Part shown: one piece after another, positions 1-9,135 of the stretch
Numbering within the stretch: the first letter of the stretch is position 1
How the letters are laid out: each line of letters begins with the position of its first letter
Assembly: GCA_946486375.1 (NCBI GenBank)
Contig: CAMLTW010000017.1
Coordinates: 1-45,221, forward strand
DNA: 45,221 nt
Origin: an uncultured Rikenellaceae bacterium
GTDB lineage: Bacteria > Bacteroidota > Bacteroidia > Bacteroidales > Rikenellaceae
Direction of reading: 5' to 3'
Made by a program: the position numbers and the translations under genes
The notes under the pieces: model-generated
What the model was told of the DNA's origin: nothing
What the model saw: only the letters and a program-made list of their open reading frames with translations
The model's database searches: none

Positions 1-3000
1 GGATGAGGTCTTCGCCTCGGGGAGTGGCTCCCACTTCCACCTTTTGTTTGGCCCGTCCCAAACCATCGTAGTAGGTGACATCCGCCGAAGAATTATCCAG
101 AGATACCGTTTCCATCAGCAGGATTTCTTCCCGGGGACGGAGGCGCAGCACGTAGTTTTCATCCGTCGACAAGGCGATTCCTTCTACCGGAGGCGCCGTA
201 ATCCGGACGGTGTTTTTCATTTTCTTCGTTTTTTCCCGGTATATGGCCCACACTTCGTATTCTCCCTCTCCGGAAACCTCTCCGAAGTACAGCTCCGTAC
301 CGGTGCCGTCCATTTCCTTCACCACTTCGGAGCCGTTTCGGATCAAGCGGTACTTTACCCCGTCGGCCTGCGTTTCGCTCATAAAGATTCTGTTGTCGTT
401 GTTCCATACGTCGAACTCCCACAATCCGCCCTGAATCGCTTCCTGGCGAATGGTAAAGGTCACGTCCTGCAATACGGAAACCTCGTAAGCCTGGTTTTCG
501 GGATGTCGGTTGGGGGGAAAGAAGAAGGTCAGTGTGCCTTCTTCCGGGCCGGTGCTGACTCCGGTCACGTAAATCTCCGCTATGTCGTAGGTGTAGTATA
601 GCAGGTCTTCGAGGGCCGAGGCGATGTCTTCGGGGCGGTTGTGATCGGGATACCCGACCGTATAATAGCCGTTCGCCTCTCCTCCCTGGTAGGGCAAATC
701 GTTCAGCACGCCTCCTCCGGTGAGCATGAATCCGTCCACCCGGATGATGCACTTGCGGGAATATTCGGTTTGCGGGCCGCTGGTTACCCGGACGCGGTAA
801 TAGGCGGTTCGGTCGATACGGCCGGGTGCATATGTCGCATCCGTAGCGCCGGGAATATCGGTCCATGTGCGCAAGTCCGCACTTTGTTGCCACTGATAGG
901 CATAGGTGCCGTTTCCGCCCGCTACGTCTGTCAGTTCCAGCGGTCGGGCGGTAGCTGCTCCGAAAAGCACCTGTGAGGCGATGGCCGTGCCAGCTGCCAG
1001 CGCGGGATCGCCTCCCCGCACGGTGATCGTCGCGGAAGCGATTTCGGTTTCCTGCGATCCGCTGCGGACAACGGCCCGGAAGGAGGTCGTGTAAGTCAGC
1101 GCTTCCGGAGCGTAAGTCGTTTCGGTGGCTCCGGGAATGTCGAACCAGTCGATTCCGTTGCTGCTCCGTTTCCATTGATAGGTATAGACGCCGTTTCTGC
1201 CTGTAACGCCCGATATGTGCAAGGGAGCGGGCAGGGTATTGGAATCGATCGTTTGGGAGGAAAGCACCTCGCCGCCTGTGAGTACGGGATAGACGGTAAC
1301 GAGCGCCGTTTCGGAGACGGCGACTTGCGATCCGCTGGTAACGGATACCCGGTAATAGGTGGTTGCGGTGAGCGCTTCCGGAGCATAGGTGGTTTCGGTG
1401 GCTCCGGGGATATCCGTCCAGCTGGTTCCGTCCGCACTTTGCTGCCACTGGTAGAGGTAAGCTCCTGTCCCGCCGGTAACGCCCGATATGTGCAGGGGAG
1501 CGGGCAGGGTATTGTAGTCGATCGTTTGGGAGGATGAAACCGTTCCGGCTGCCAGAAGCGGATAAACTGCAATGGTTACGGGGGCGGAAGAAAGGCTCTG
1601 CGATCCGCTGGTAACAGATACCCGATAATAGGTGGTTGCGGTGAGCGCTTCCGGTGCATGGGAGGTCCCGGTGGCTCCGGGGATGTCCATCCAGCTGGTT
1701 CCGTCCTCGGACTGCTGCCACTGGTAGAGGTACGATCCGGTGCCTCCCGAAGCTCCGGTATAACTCAATGGGGCCGGAACGGTACCGTAATCGATGGTTT
1801 GAGAGGCGGAAAGCGTTCCGCTTGTCAGCACCGGATAAACGGCTACGGTAGCTGTTCCGGAATAGGAGATCAAAGAACCGACGGTCACTTTCACCCGGTA
1901 ATGAAGGGTCTGGGAAGGCGTTCCGGGGGCATAAGTCGCGATCGTTGCTCCGGGAAGGTCCGTCCAATTGGTGCTGTCCGCACTCTGCTGCCATTGCCGG
2001 GTAAAAGTTCCTACACTGGCGGAAGCTCCTTCATGGGTTAGGGCGGTAGCCGTGTTTCCGGCGATGAGGGTTTGATGGGAAGGATCGATATAACCTCCTT
2101 CCGGGGGAGTGGTCGATACGTTTACGGTTACCGAAGCCGTGAACGCGATTTGGGCACCGCTCGTTACCGCTATTCGGTAATAGGTCGTACGATCGGGCGT
2201 TCCGGGGGCATAAGTCGCGATCGTTGCTCCGGGAATGTCCGTCCAGTTGGTGCCGTCCGCGCTTTGTTGCCATTGTCTCAGATAGGTGCCGTTGCCTCCC
2301 GAAAGCCCCGTGTGGGAAAGTGTCTGAGCCGCCTCGCCCAAAACAATCATCTGGGAAGAGGGCGTAATGCTGCCCGGAATAAGCTCCGGATCGGCTACCG
2401 TGATGGTGACCGTCGCCGTATATTGAACTTGTGAACCGCTGGTTACTTTTACCCGGTAATGAGTCGTACGGTTCAGTATTCCGGGAGCGTAGGAAGTTCC
2501 CGTAGCTCCGGGAATGTCTGCCCAATTAGCTCCGTCTTCGCTCTGTTGCCATTGTCTGCTGTAAGTATTAGTTCCTCCGGACGTTCCTTCATGGGTTAAG
2601 ACGGATGGAGCTGTACCCGTGTAAATGGATTGGGAGGGCCCGGCGGTTCCCGGTATCAGGGGCGTTTCCACGATGACCCGTACTTCTCCGTTCATCCACC
2701 GGTACTGTGTGGAATAGGTGGCTTTTATGGTATAGGTGCCCGCTGTTCCGATATTTTCAAAGGTCAGCGGAGAAGCGGTTCCCTCCTTGGAGGTTACGAT
2801 CTGGCTTCCATCCCGGATCAACTGGTAGGTAGCTTCCCGCTGCGATCCGCTGAGAGTGATGGTCGCCGGGGCTACCGTCGTTCCGCCGACGTCATAAATG
2901 ATGAATTCTCCCAATTGTTCTATGCTGAATCCTGCTCCTCCGTCTTGAACGTGAATATTGCGAGGATGCAGAGTCGGATTGTCCGGAAACGAGATGTACA

Positions 3001-3259
3001 TATCTCCGGCATATTCCGAATAAGGAACGATGTCTACACTGACATCGATACCATAATGATGTGAAATATAGATTTCCACTTCTTCTCCCATAAACTCGGC
3101 GCTGTTGGGATAAGATGAAGCTAAGGTATAGCTGAATTCCGCCACACCGTTGTGAGCCGAAATCGTGGTGCTGGAAGGATAGACGTCGCTTAATCCTATG
3201 TATCCGTAGACCGTCGATGCGGCCAGCCATAAACTCAAAAAGAAAAACAACCGTTTCAT
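1..3259 (-). CDS. Secreted RHS/DUF6443-type protein with seven Ig/PKD-like repeats (partial, runs off left edge)
   Basis: An open frame runs without a stop from the ATG at 3257-3259 to the window edge, giving 1086 visible residues. Residues 1-20 look like a signal peptide (MKRLFFFLSLWLAASTVYG). A beta-rich N-terminal part (about 20-200) is followed by seven tandem repeats of about 91 residues (about 204-840), each with a YQWQQSADGTxWTDIPGAT core and a YYRVxVTSGSQ end. Further beta-rich sequence follows, and the visible end contains YYDGLGRAKQKVEVGATPRG, the kind of motif that opens DUF6443 in Bacteroidetes RHS proteins. An RHS/YD core and a variable C-terminus would be expected beyond the window. 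It lies 20 bases after the 997-residue RHS-like gene on the same strand, so the two are probably one transcription unit. Likely exported and surface-linked; function unknown. Confidence 0.85.
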   Translation of the reverse strand, partial: MKRLFFFLSLWLAASTVYGYIGLSDVYPSSTTISAHNGVAEFSYTLASSYPNSAEFMGEEVEIYISHHYGIDVSVDIVPYSEYAGDMYISFPDNPTLHPRNIHVQDGGAGFSIEQLGEFIIYDVGGTTVAPATITLSGSQREATYQLIRDGSQIVTSKEGTASPLTFENIGTAGTYTIKATYSTQYRWMNGEVRVIVETPLIPGTAGPSQSIYTGTAPSVLTHEGTSGGTNTYSRQWQQSEDGANWADIPGATGTSYAPGILNRTTHYRVKVTSGSQVQYTATVTITVADPELIPGSITPSSQMIVLGEAAQTLSHTGLSGGNGTYLRQWQQSADGTNWTDIPGATIATYAPGTPDRTTYYRIAVTSGAQIAFTASVTVNVSTTPPEGGYIDPSHQTLIAGNTATALTHEGASASVGTFTRQWQQSADSTNWTDLPGATIATYAPGTPSQTLHYRVKVTVGSLISYSGTATVAVYPVLTSGTLSASQTIDYGTVPAPLSYTGASGGTGSYLYQWQQSEDGTSWMDIPGATGTSHAPEALTATTYYRVSVTSGSQSLSSAPVTIAVYPLLAAGTVSSSQTIDYNTLPAPLHISGVTGGTGAYLYQWQQSADGTSWTDIPGATETTYAPEALTATTYYRVSVTSGSQVAVSETALVTVYPVLTGGEVLSSQTIDSNTLPAPLHISGVTGRNGVYTYQWKRSSNGIDWFDIPGATETTYAPEALTYTTSFRAVVRSGSQETEIASATITVRGGDPALAAGTAIASQVLFGAATARPLELTDVAGGNGTYAYQWQQSADLRTWTDIPGATDATYAPGRIDRTAYYRVRVTSGPQTEYSRKCIIRVDGFMLTGGGVLNDLPYQGGEANGYYTVGYPDHNRPEDIASALEDLLYYTYDIAEIYVTGVSTGPEEGTLTFFFPPNRHPENQAYEVSVLQDVTFTIRQEAIQGGLWEFDVWNNDNRIFMSETQADGVKYRLIRNGSEVVKEMDGTGTELYFGEVSGEGEYEVWAIYREKTKKMKNTVRITAPPVEGIALSTDENYVLRLRPREEILLMETVSLDNSSADVTYYDGLGRAKQKVEVGATPRGEDLI
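737..2648 (-). repeat. Seven tandem ~273-base coding repeats (Ig/PKD-like modules)
   Basis: About 1.9 kb of the gene is seven head-to-tail units of about 91 codons. The repeats are close at the DNA level, not only in protein. The block around 1340-1540 is nearly the same as parts of 1180-1260 and 1620-1720, and the block around 1910-1990 nearly matches 2190-2275. Units 4-6 look like the most recent duplicates. Such repeats can change copy number by recombination. Confidence 0.85.
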
Positions 3260-3279
3260 AGTTCTGATTTTAACCGGTT

Positions 3280-6273
3280 TCAGTGCTTGTAATTGTATTC
3301 ATACCGTTCCAAAATATGCCCGTCCTCGTCCAGCACGTACTTCAGGCGCCCATAAGGATCGTATTCGTAACGAAGGGTTCTTCCGGACGGATCGGTCACG
3401 GAAGAAATCCCGACGTGCGGCAGGAAGGTGGAAGTGGTGACCGACGCGCCTTCCAGTTCCCGAAGCGCTTTTTCCTGCTCCGGGGACAGGGCATCGGTTA
3501 AGGGGCGGACGGCCATGCCTTCCAGTCCCGGAACGGCTTGCCCGATACGGTCGATGGAAACGTTTTCCGCTTTCGCTATCGGATACAGCCCTCCATATCC
3601 CCAGATGTAACCGGTACTCGTCCCCTGCCGGTCGGTCGTTTGCAGGATGTTTCCCCCGTCGTCGTATGCATCGTAGCGAATCCTTCGGGTCATGACCTGA
3701 TCCGGAAGGCGGACGAGAGCTCCGACCGGCAGCGGTTCCGAAAGTTCCGCTTCCAGCACTTCGGCCTGAAGGGGAAGACCATAGGTGCCGAAAACGCCGT
3801 ATTTATATTGGGTTCCGCCCGTGAAGGCTTCGGCTTTGCCGGGTTCGGCCGTCGTCGATTCCACCCGTAACGGATGTTGCAGCATGTGTTTGGAAAGAAG
3901 ACTGTCTTCCGCGATGGAACGGGTTTCCAGGTCGCTGACGTACCAGGTCCGGATGCCCCGAACGGTTCCGTCAGGCTGCAGTTGTTCCGTCCGGACGGTT
4001 TGACCGAGGGCATTGTAAGCGTAGCGGGTTTCCGAAACCAGCGAATCCCCGGAAAAGTATTCCGTTCGTACCGTTGTTTTCAGGGGATAGGCTCCCGTGT
4101 GCCGTTTGTATCGGTAGAAGGAGTCCCCCGCCACGTCTCCCGTTTCGATCGCTTCGGTTCGGGATGCGTCGTAAAGGTAGGTGTCCTGCCGGACTTTTTT
4201 GCCCGCGCTGTCGTAGAAGACGGTTCGGGCCGGTTTTCCCCGATAAAGGTGAGCCGAACCGATGGTGGCCGTCAGGTTGAGGATGATGGTCGAAGAAGGG
4301 GCCGTGATGCTGTACCCCGATGTGTGTCCCTCGACCGTATATTTACTGTCCGGCATGGTCTTGTAATCCGTGTAAAGGTGTTCCACGGACGAACCGTCGG
4401 AACGTTTCTCGATCACCCGGCTGTAACCGATGTGGGAATGGTCGATGGTCGTGGAAATGGAATTCACGGCGTCCGTCTTGTTGACAGATTGGGTGAGGCT
4501 GCCCGAAACGGCGGGCGGGAAAGTCCACTCTGCCCGGTATCGGATGCTGTACCGGGGCGTTTGCAGCAGGATGCCGGAACTGATGCCGGGTGCGTTTTCA
4601 TAGACGAATTCCCTCCACGTCGCCACGCTGTCGGAGGTGTGATCCGTCATCCTGCGGATTCTCAGTCCGCCCGTTTTCGGGTTCCCCGTTACGGAAACCA
4701 ATGCAGGCAGGAAAGCCGACGCGCTGCTCCGCACCACCTGTCCGGAGTAGTCGTTCGCTTCGTATTCGAAAAGGGTGTGCCCGCCGGTGGGATAAATCAG
4801 CGTCTTGAGCATTCCCTTCCGGGCAGCCGTTGCATCGGGCGCTCGCAGGTCGGGAGCGGAGATCGTTTCGTCGTAATTGGCATCTACCCGGACGGTCGGG
4901 AGAAAGTTGTTGTCCTTCAAGGCGCTTTGACCGTTGTAATATCCCCAGTGGTCGATGGAATAGGTGTCCATCGTCGGGAAGTCGGTTTCCAGGTCGTAAT
5001 AATCCATCCGGTAGGGCGCTTCTCCCGCAATGTCGATGCGTTTGAGGAAAAGTGCGGGATTCCCCCTGTCCGGAGTGCGGTAGGCGAAACGGCATGTCCG
5101 AAGCGTTCTGTTGGTGAGTCGGTCGACAACGACCAGGGAATCGAGTTTGTCGATCGAATAAAAATCATACGGCGGGTTGAGGTGAGACAGGATTTCCGAT
5201 CCTTCCTCCCGGTATGCGAAACGGATTTCCACCCTCCCGTCTATGTCGATGCTTTGCAGCTCGGTAGACTGGAATCCCGAACTCCGGATGCCGAGTACGG
5301 TTTGAGCGCTTCCCCCGGAACCGGAGCCGGAATCGAAGGGTGGAACCGCCCATTGGAACTGATGGACGTAAACGGCGGTGCGTGCCTGGGGGCGATAATT
5401 GTAATTGACTTCGCTGGCCCGCATGTAATTGAATCGTATCGTCCGGCGGTTCGGGGCTTCGATGGTGTGCAGAAGCCAGGCCGAGATGCAAATCGGGCTC
5501 CCTTTGTCGTGCAGAATATCGCCGTTCCCGCTGTTGACGATGTCTTCACCGTAACAGGATTCTTCCCGAGTATCGGTAGAGGAGCCGAACGTGTAGCGGT
5601 AGCCGTCTCCGGTCGTGATCGTGAAGAAAAGCCCGTCCAGGATTTCTTCTGCCTGCACCCGGATTTCTCCCTGCGGCCCTTCCGTATCGTATACGTGTAC
5701 CTGACCGTTCGGGCCCAGGAAGAACGAGCCCCGGCAGCCCGGCAGATTGAAATGGAAAACATCGGGTTCGGTTTCGTAGGAAGAACCGTCCCCGGCGTTG
5801 GTGATTTTTTGCACACGCAGATCCAGATCCGGCATATAAGCCGGAGAGGAAAGCTGCGGATTGTTTTTGCGATGCAGGTGGTAGTATCCGAAGACGCCTA
5901 CTCCCGAATAGGTTTCGTCCGGAATGCCTTTGATTTCCCGCGTTATGATTCCTCCTGCATTCAGGAACCATCCGGCTCCCAGAATGCCCGGCCGGATTCC
6001 GGGCATCAGTCCGTTGGAAGCGTAGCCCGCGGAGACGGGCAGCCGGAAATCGTTGTCTTCGTAAACGTAGAGGGGAATTTCGACGGAGACGGTTCCGGTG
6101 TACAGGTTGACGGGGGTGTTCCCGTATTTGGCGAAACACCAGGCTTGGGGCGAGGGAATCAAGAGATTGCCCTGGGCGTCCAGGTTTTGAGAAAAAGAGG
6201 GCATCGGTGCCCGGAGCAGCAGGATCAGTGTCCCGATGACCCGGAGGGAAATATGTGCGACAAACTTCTGCAT
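3280..6273 (-). CDS. Secreted RHS/YD-repeat-like protein (997 aa)
   Basis: The protein starts with a signal peptide (residues about 1-29, ending near PSFSQN). It then has the SpvB/RHS-like opening seen in Bacteroidetes: PSPQAWCFAKYGNTPVNLY, then TGTVSVEIPLY, then GAGWFLNAGGIITREIKGIP. The C-terminus is YD-repeat-like (PSGRTLRYEYDPYGRLKYVL) and stops right after ERYEYNYKH, with no RHS-associated core or toxin domain. The next gene, 20 bases downstream, starts with its own signal peptide and reaches DUF6443, so the pair may work as a two-part system. A TATATTTG box on this strand (6694-6701) would give a leader of about 410 bases. The role is unknown; RHS-like shells elsewhere encase toxins or form surface filaments, but nothing here shows that directly. 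Confidence 0.85.
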   Translation of the reverse strand: MQKFVAHISLRVIGTLILLLRAPMPSFSQNLDAQGNLLIPSPQAWCFAKYGNTPVNLYTGTVSVEIPLYVYEDNDFRLPVSAGYASNGLMPGIRPGILGAGWFLNAGGIITREIKGIPDETYSGVGVFGYYHLHRKNNPQLSSPAYMPDLDLRVQKITNAGDGSSYETEPDVFHFNLPGCRGSFFLGPNGQVHVYDTEGPQGEIRVQAEEILDGLFFTITTGDGYRYTFGSSTDTREESCYGEDIVNSGNGDILHDKGSPICISAWLLHTIEAPNRRTIRFNYMRASEVNYNYRPQARTAVYVHQFQWAVPPFDSGSGSGGSAQTVLGIRSSGFQSTELQSIDIDGRVEIRFAYREEGSEILSHLNPPYDFYSIDKLDSLVVVDRLTNRTLRTCRFAYRTPDRGNPALFLKRIDIAGEAPYRMDYYDLETDFPTMDTYSIDHWGYYNGQSALKDNNFLPTVRVDANYDETISAPDLRAPDATAARKGMLKTLIYPTGGHTLFEYEANDYSGQVVRSSASAFLPALVSVTGNPKTGGLRIRRMTDHTSDSVATWREFVYENAPGISSGILLQTPRYSIRYRAEWTFPPAVSGSLTQSVNKTDAVNSISTTIDHSHIGYSRVIEKRSDGSSVEHLYTDYKTMPDSKYTVEGHTSGYSITAPSSTIILNLTATIGSAHLYRGKPARTVFYDSAGKKVRQDTYLYDASRTEAIETGDVAGDSFYRYKRHTGAYPLKTTVRTEYFSGDSLVSETRYAYNALGQTVRTEQLQPDGTVRGIRTWYVSDLETRSIAEDSLLSKHMLQHPLRVESTTAEPGKAEAFTGGTQYKYGVFGTYGLPLQAEVLEAELSEPLPVGALVRLPDQVMTRRIRYDAYDDGGNILQTTDRQGTSTGYIWGYGGLYPIAKAENVSIDRIGQAVPGLEGMAVRPLTDALSPEQEKALRELEGASVTTSTFLPHVGISSVTDPSGRTLRYEYDPYGRLKYVLDEDGHILERYEYNYKH

Positions 6274-6955
6274 GGTCGTGAAAGTTAAGGGTTAGTATTC
6301 GGGGAGAAGTTTGTCCGGAGTCGCTTCACGGAGAGGCTTTGGTTTAATGTTTCATAGGCATCGGGATTGTCGGATAACGGTTCGGTGAATGCGGGTTCCG
6401 GGGAAAGGAAAAGTGCCGGCGGGAAAACGGCGGAAGAGAGGCGTCTTTCCGAAAAGACGATTTTTCGGACTTTTCTCCCGATGACTTTTTCCGGCAGGGC
6501 TTTCCGCCCGCGTCGTGTCGTTTTTCGTAACTGTGTGTTCCATGCTTCCCGGAGATTCGGGCCGGAGGCTATGGCGCCGCCGAACGCTGGTAAACGCTAT
6601 AAGGGGAGAATGGCCGGTGCGGCGGAGAGAGGCGCAGCCGACAAGATGTTCCAATCAATAAGGGGGAGAATGGATTCGAATACGATCGTGTAACAAATAT
6701 AGATAAAATTCGGATACGTTGTACTCTTTTCATCGGATTTTATTTCTGCCCCGCAGACGGAGGGGGAAAGCCGGCCCGGTGTGCCGGACGGAAACCGCGG
6801 ATTGCCGGAAAGGTTTTGTTTGTGTCCGTTTTCGGCGAAAGCCTTCGGTGGCGGGCGGAGAAGGGCGGGCCGATGCGGAATTTGCCTATATTTGCGAAAC
6901 CGGGATCGCTCCCGAATCCTTCAATCAAACAGTTTTTAACAAATTCCTGGAAACG
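6274..6955. other. Divergent intergenic region with promoters on both strands
   Basis: This 680-base stretch separates the minus-strand RHS gene from the plus-strand propeller lipoprotein. I see no convincing gene; the short open frames on both strands have arginine-rich, low-complexity translations. It holds a minus-strand TATATTTG box at 6694-6701, a plus-strand TATATTTG at 6887-6894, and a perfect 7-bp hairpin at 6442-6459 followed by A and a T run on the plus strand. The hairpin looks like a terminator, but no plus-strand gene precedes it. Confidence 0.5.
6887..6894 (+). promoter_or_regulatory. -7 promoter box for the SMP-30-like lipoprotein
   Basis: TATATTTG fits the Bacteroidales -7 consensus TAnnTTTG and lies about 60 bases before the chosen ATG. 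I see no clear -33 TTG at the expected distance. A transcript from here supports starting the protein at 6956 and not further upstream. Confidence 0.55.
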
Positions 6956-7855
6956 ATGAAAAAAACGTTACTCGTGATGACCGCCGCCGTGTTAGCGATG
7001 GCATGCGGCGACAAAAACCGGACGGCGGAAGTGGTGGTGCTGACGGACGGGATTTCCTATCCGGAAAGCGTAGCTTTGAACGACACCGTGTTATACGTGG
7101 CCAATTTCGGCAGCAGCCGGCTCGATCCGCTCAACGACGAAGGGAAGGGATACATCCTGGCCTTTGCGGGAGCGGATACCGTTTCCCGGATGCTCGTCCC
7201 CCCTTCGGGCATCCTTTCGGCCCCGAAAGGGATGCAGGTGAAGAACGACAATCTCTATGTGGCCGACGTGAACAAGCTGGTGATCTACGACCTCGAAAAC
7301 CTGGACGTGGCGCCCGGCATCATCAATCTTCCGCAGGGGGAAAATTATGTCAACGACCTGGCTTTCAACGGCGACGATCTGTATATTACGGTTACCAATT
7401 CGGGAAACATTTACATGATGGACGTGGAAGATCCCGACGATTCCCTGAAAGTGGTGGCCAATGTTCCGGGGGCCAACGGCATCGCGTTCAAGGGGAACAC
7501 GGCCTATGTCGCTTCCTATCCTCCCGACGGCAACACTTCCGCCGATAACGTGATCTACGTGATCGAAGACGTTGCGAATCCCATACCGGTCAAACTCAGC
7601 GACCGGCAGGGACATTACGACGGTCTTGCCGTGGCGGAAGACGACAACCTCCTTTACTTCACCAACTGGGTCGACGGGGAGGTCGGTTGTATCGATCTCA
7701 GCAATAACGAGGTGAGCATGGTGGATTTGGGCGGCGTGAAGCTCGGCGGCCCTGCCCGCCTGATCGAAGCGGACGGCGTGCTGTACATTCCGGATTTGCC
7801 CAACAACCGGGTAGTGAAAGTACGCCCGCATGTGGATCGAAACCGGAACCGGTAA
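6956..7855 (+). CDS. SMP-30/NHL-like beta-propeller lipoprotein
   Basis: The frame extends upstream, but ATG 6956 starts a clear lipoprotein signal (MKKTLLVMTAAVLAMAC, acylated Cys17), so the 299-residue protein is called from there. The body is made of repeated beta-propeller blades with phrases such as YPESVALNDTVLYVANFG, PKGMQVKNDNLYVADV and NDLAFNGDDLYITVTNSGNI. This resembles SMP-30/gluconolactonase/NHL proteins. Established members bind calcium and hydrolyse lactones or only bind ligands; no catalytic residue can be assigned here. It is probably anchored in a membrane facing the periplasm or outside. A promoter lies at 6887-6894 and a strong terminator at 7877-7905, so it appears monocistronic. 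Function is inferred from the fold only. Confidence 0.85.
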   Translation: MKKTLLVMTAAVLAMACGDKNRTAEVVVLTDGISYPESVALNDTVLYVANFGSSRLDPLNDEGKGYILAFAGADTVSRMLVPPSGILSAPKGMQVKNDNLYVADVNKLVIYDLENLDVAPGIINLPQGENYVNDLAFNGDDLYITVTNSGNIYMMDVEDPDDSLKVVANVPGANGIAFKGNTAYVASYPPDGNTSADNVIYVIEDVANPIPVKLSDRQGHYDGLAVAEDDNLLYFTNWVDGEVGCIDLSNNEVSMVDLGGVKLGGPARLIEADGVLYIPDLPNNRVVKVRPHVDRNRNR

Positions 7856-7876
7856 AATCGCCGGACGGTTTGCAGA

Positions 7877-7905
7877 AGACGGAAGCACACGCTTCCGTCT
7901 TTTTT
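7877..7905 (+). terminator. Rho-independent terminator
   Basis: A perfect 10-bp stem (AGACGGAAGC / GCTTCCGTCT) with an ACAC loop is followed by a T run, 21 bases after the stop of the SMP-30-like gene. Confidence 0.9.
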
Positions 7906-7968
7906 GTCGGGATGGAAAAGGAAACGGACAAGAGGCATCCGAGATTACGGAACATGTACTGAAAACGA

Positions 7969-7999
7969 TTGCTTTTTTCGTTCAAAACGTTTAATTTTA
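7969..7999 (+). promoter_or_regulatory. Probable promoter of BF3164-type lipoprotein gene
   Basis: TTG at 7969-7971 is followed after 20 bases by TAATTTTA at 7992-7999. This matches the -33/-7 layout with one mismatch in the last -7 position and lies 24 bases upstream of the ATG. Confidence 0.45.
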
Positions 8000-8022
8000 A
8001 CAAAGTTATTAAACCCTAAACT

Positions 8023-9084
8023 ATGAAGCGAACCTTGTATGTTCTGCTGTTGTGCTGCGGATTGTTTACCGCCTGCGGACCGGGAAGAACGGATGAGGCG
8101 GTCCATTTCACCGACGAGGATTTTGAAGTGAAGACGTTGCGGTATGCAGATGCGGAAAAATACCGCAATGACAGCCTTTTTTTGGGTGATCCTTATTTGC
8201 TCCGGGTGCATCCGGAGGGTTTCCTGGTGTTTCAGGAAATCGGAAGCGACCGGCTGCTTACCGTCGTCGATCTCCTAAACGGGACGGTTGCACGGATGAT
8301 TCCCCGCGGCAAGGGGCCGGGGGAGATGCTCGGCATTCGGGATATCGTTGTGGATGAAGGGGACATCTGCGTGTCGAGTTTGGCCGACAGCAAGGTTTTC
8401 CGGTTGTCGATGGTGCCGGGTGAGCGGCGGTTCGTCACGGATACCGTTTTCCGGTTCCCGAAAGTGCAATTTATGCGCATCATGCCCTGGAAGAAGGGGA
8501 CGTTCCTGGCGCTTGCCAGCGCTTCTTCGGATAATCGCATGATCCTGCTGGACGAAAAGGGAACGGTATCGGACACGGTCGGATCGTTTCCTGACTTCCC
8601 CGATATGATGGGACGCAAGCCCAACAATGCCTTGCTGCAGTCCGATCTGTATCTGTCCCCGGATCGTCGGCATTTGGCGGTTGTGTGCCGTTCGATCGAC
8701 TGCATCGACATCTATGACGGCGATGCGAAGCTGAAAAGACGCCTGCGCGGCCCGCTGGGCGCGGAGGTTTCGTTCCGGGAAGCGAGTAACAACGGATTGA
8801 CCCGTTATTTTCAAGAACCGGACTACCTGATGTTCGATCACGTGGCGGCGAACGACCGGAAGATGCTGGTCGGATTCGTTGGAGTGCGGATTGAAAAACG
8901 GGAGGATTTCGATCGTTACATCCAAAGCATCTATGCCTTCGACTGGAACGGGAAGCCGCTGACCAAGTACGCTTTGGACAAAGAAATCCTGTCGTTCGAT
9001 GTGGATTGGGAGCATGGAAAACTGTACTGCCTTTTGAACGATCCGGAACCGGAAATCGTGACTTTTACGCTGGACGGTCTTTAA
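8023..9084 (+). CDS. BF3164-family (TolB-like six-bladed propeller) lipoprotein
   Basis: This 353-residue protein starts with a lipoprotein signal (MKRTLYVLLLCCGLFTAC; acylated Cys18). It contains features usual in the Bacteroides BF3164-type TolB-like propeller family: the early blade phrase GDPYLLRVHPEGFLVFQE, then the hallmark RMIPRGKGPGEMLGIRDI, and later blades such as KRRLRGPLGAEVSF. The family is exported and its biochemical role is unknown. It has its own likely promoter (7969-7999) and a terminator (9103-9135), so it seems to be a single-gene unit even though another propeller lipoprotein lies just upstream. The length is normal for the family. Confidence 0.85.
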   Translation: MKRTLYVLLLCCGLFTACGPGRTDEAVHFTDEDFEVKTLRYADAEKYRNDSLFLGDPYLLRVHPEGFLVFQEIGSDRLLTVVDLLNGTVARMIPRGKGPGEMLGIRDIVVDEGDICVSSLADSKVFRLSMVPGERRFVTDTVFRFPKVQFMRIMPWKKGTFLALASASSDNRMILLDEKGTVSDTVGSFPDFPDMMGRKPNNALLQSDLYLSPDRRHLAVVCRSIDCIDIYDGDAKLKRRLRGPLGAEVSFREASNNGLTRYFQEPDYLMFDHVAANDRKMLVGFVGVRIEKREDFDRYIQSIYAFDWNGKPLTKYALDKEILSFDVDWEHGKLYCLLNDPEPEIVTFTLDGL

Positions 9085-9102
9085 TCTGTCGCATGGTATG
9101 AG

Positions 9103-9135
9103 GGGGGAGCCGGTTTTGCGGATCCCCCTTTTTTT
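9103..9135 (+). terminator. Rho-independent terminator
   Basis: GGGGGA pairs with TCCCCC, and an inner CCG/CGG pair closes a short loop. Seven Ts follow. It sits just after the stop of the BF3164-type gene. Confidence 0.85.

Noticed and set aside
159-1994. 611-codon minus-strand open frame
   Set aside because: Out of frame with the real RHS gene; its Arg/His/Ser-rich translation only mirrors the tandem repeats. The true frame is the open one starting at 3259.
737-2648. CRISPR-like or intergenic repeat array
   Set aside because: The repeats are about 273 bases, in frame, and encode a continuous Ig-like protein; there are no short repeats with unique spacers.
3874-6288. 804-codon open frame on the plus strand opposite the RHS gene
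   Set aside because: It is a shadow of the GC-rich RHS gene: Arg/Gly/Val-rich translation, no domain, no promoter, while the minus-strand frame has a signal peptide and RHS motifs.
6442-6464. Terminator-like hairpin on the plus strand
   Set aside because: No plus-strand gene precedes it, so it is mentioned only as part of the intergenic region and finding.
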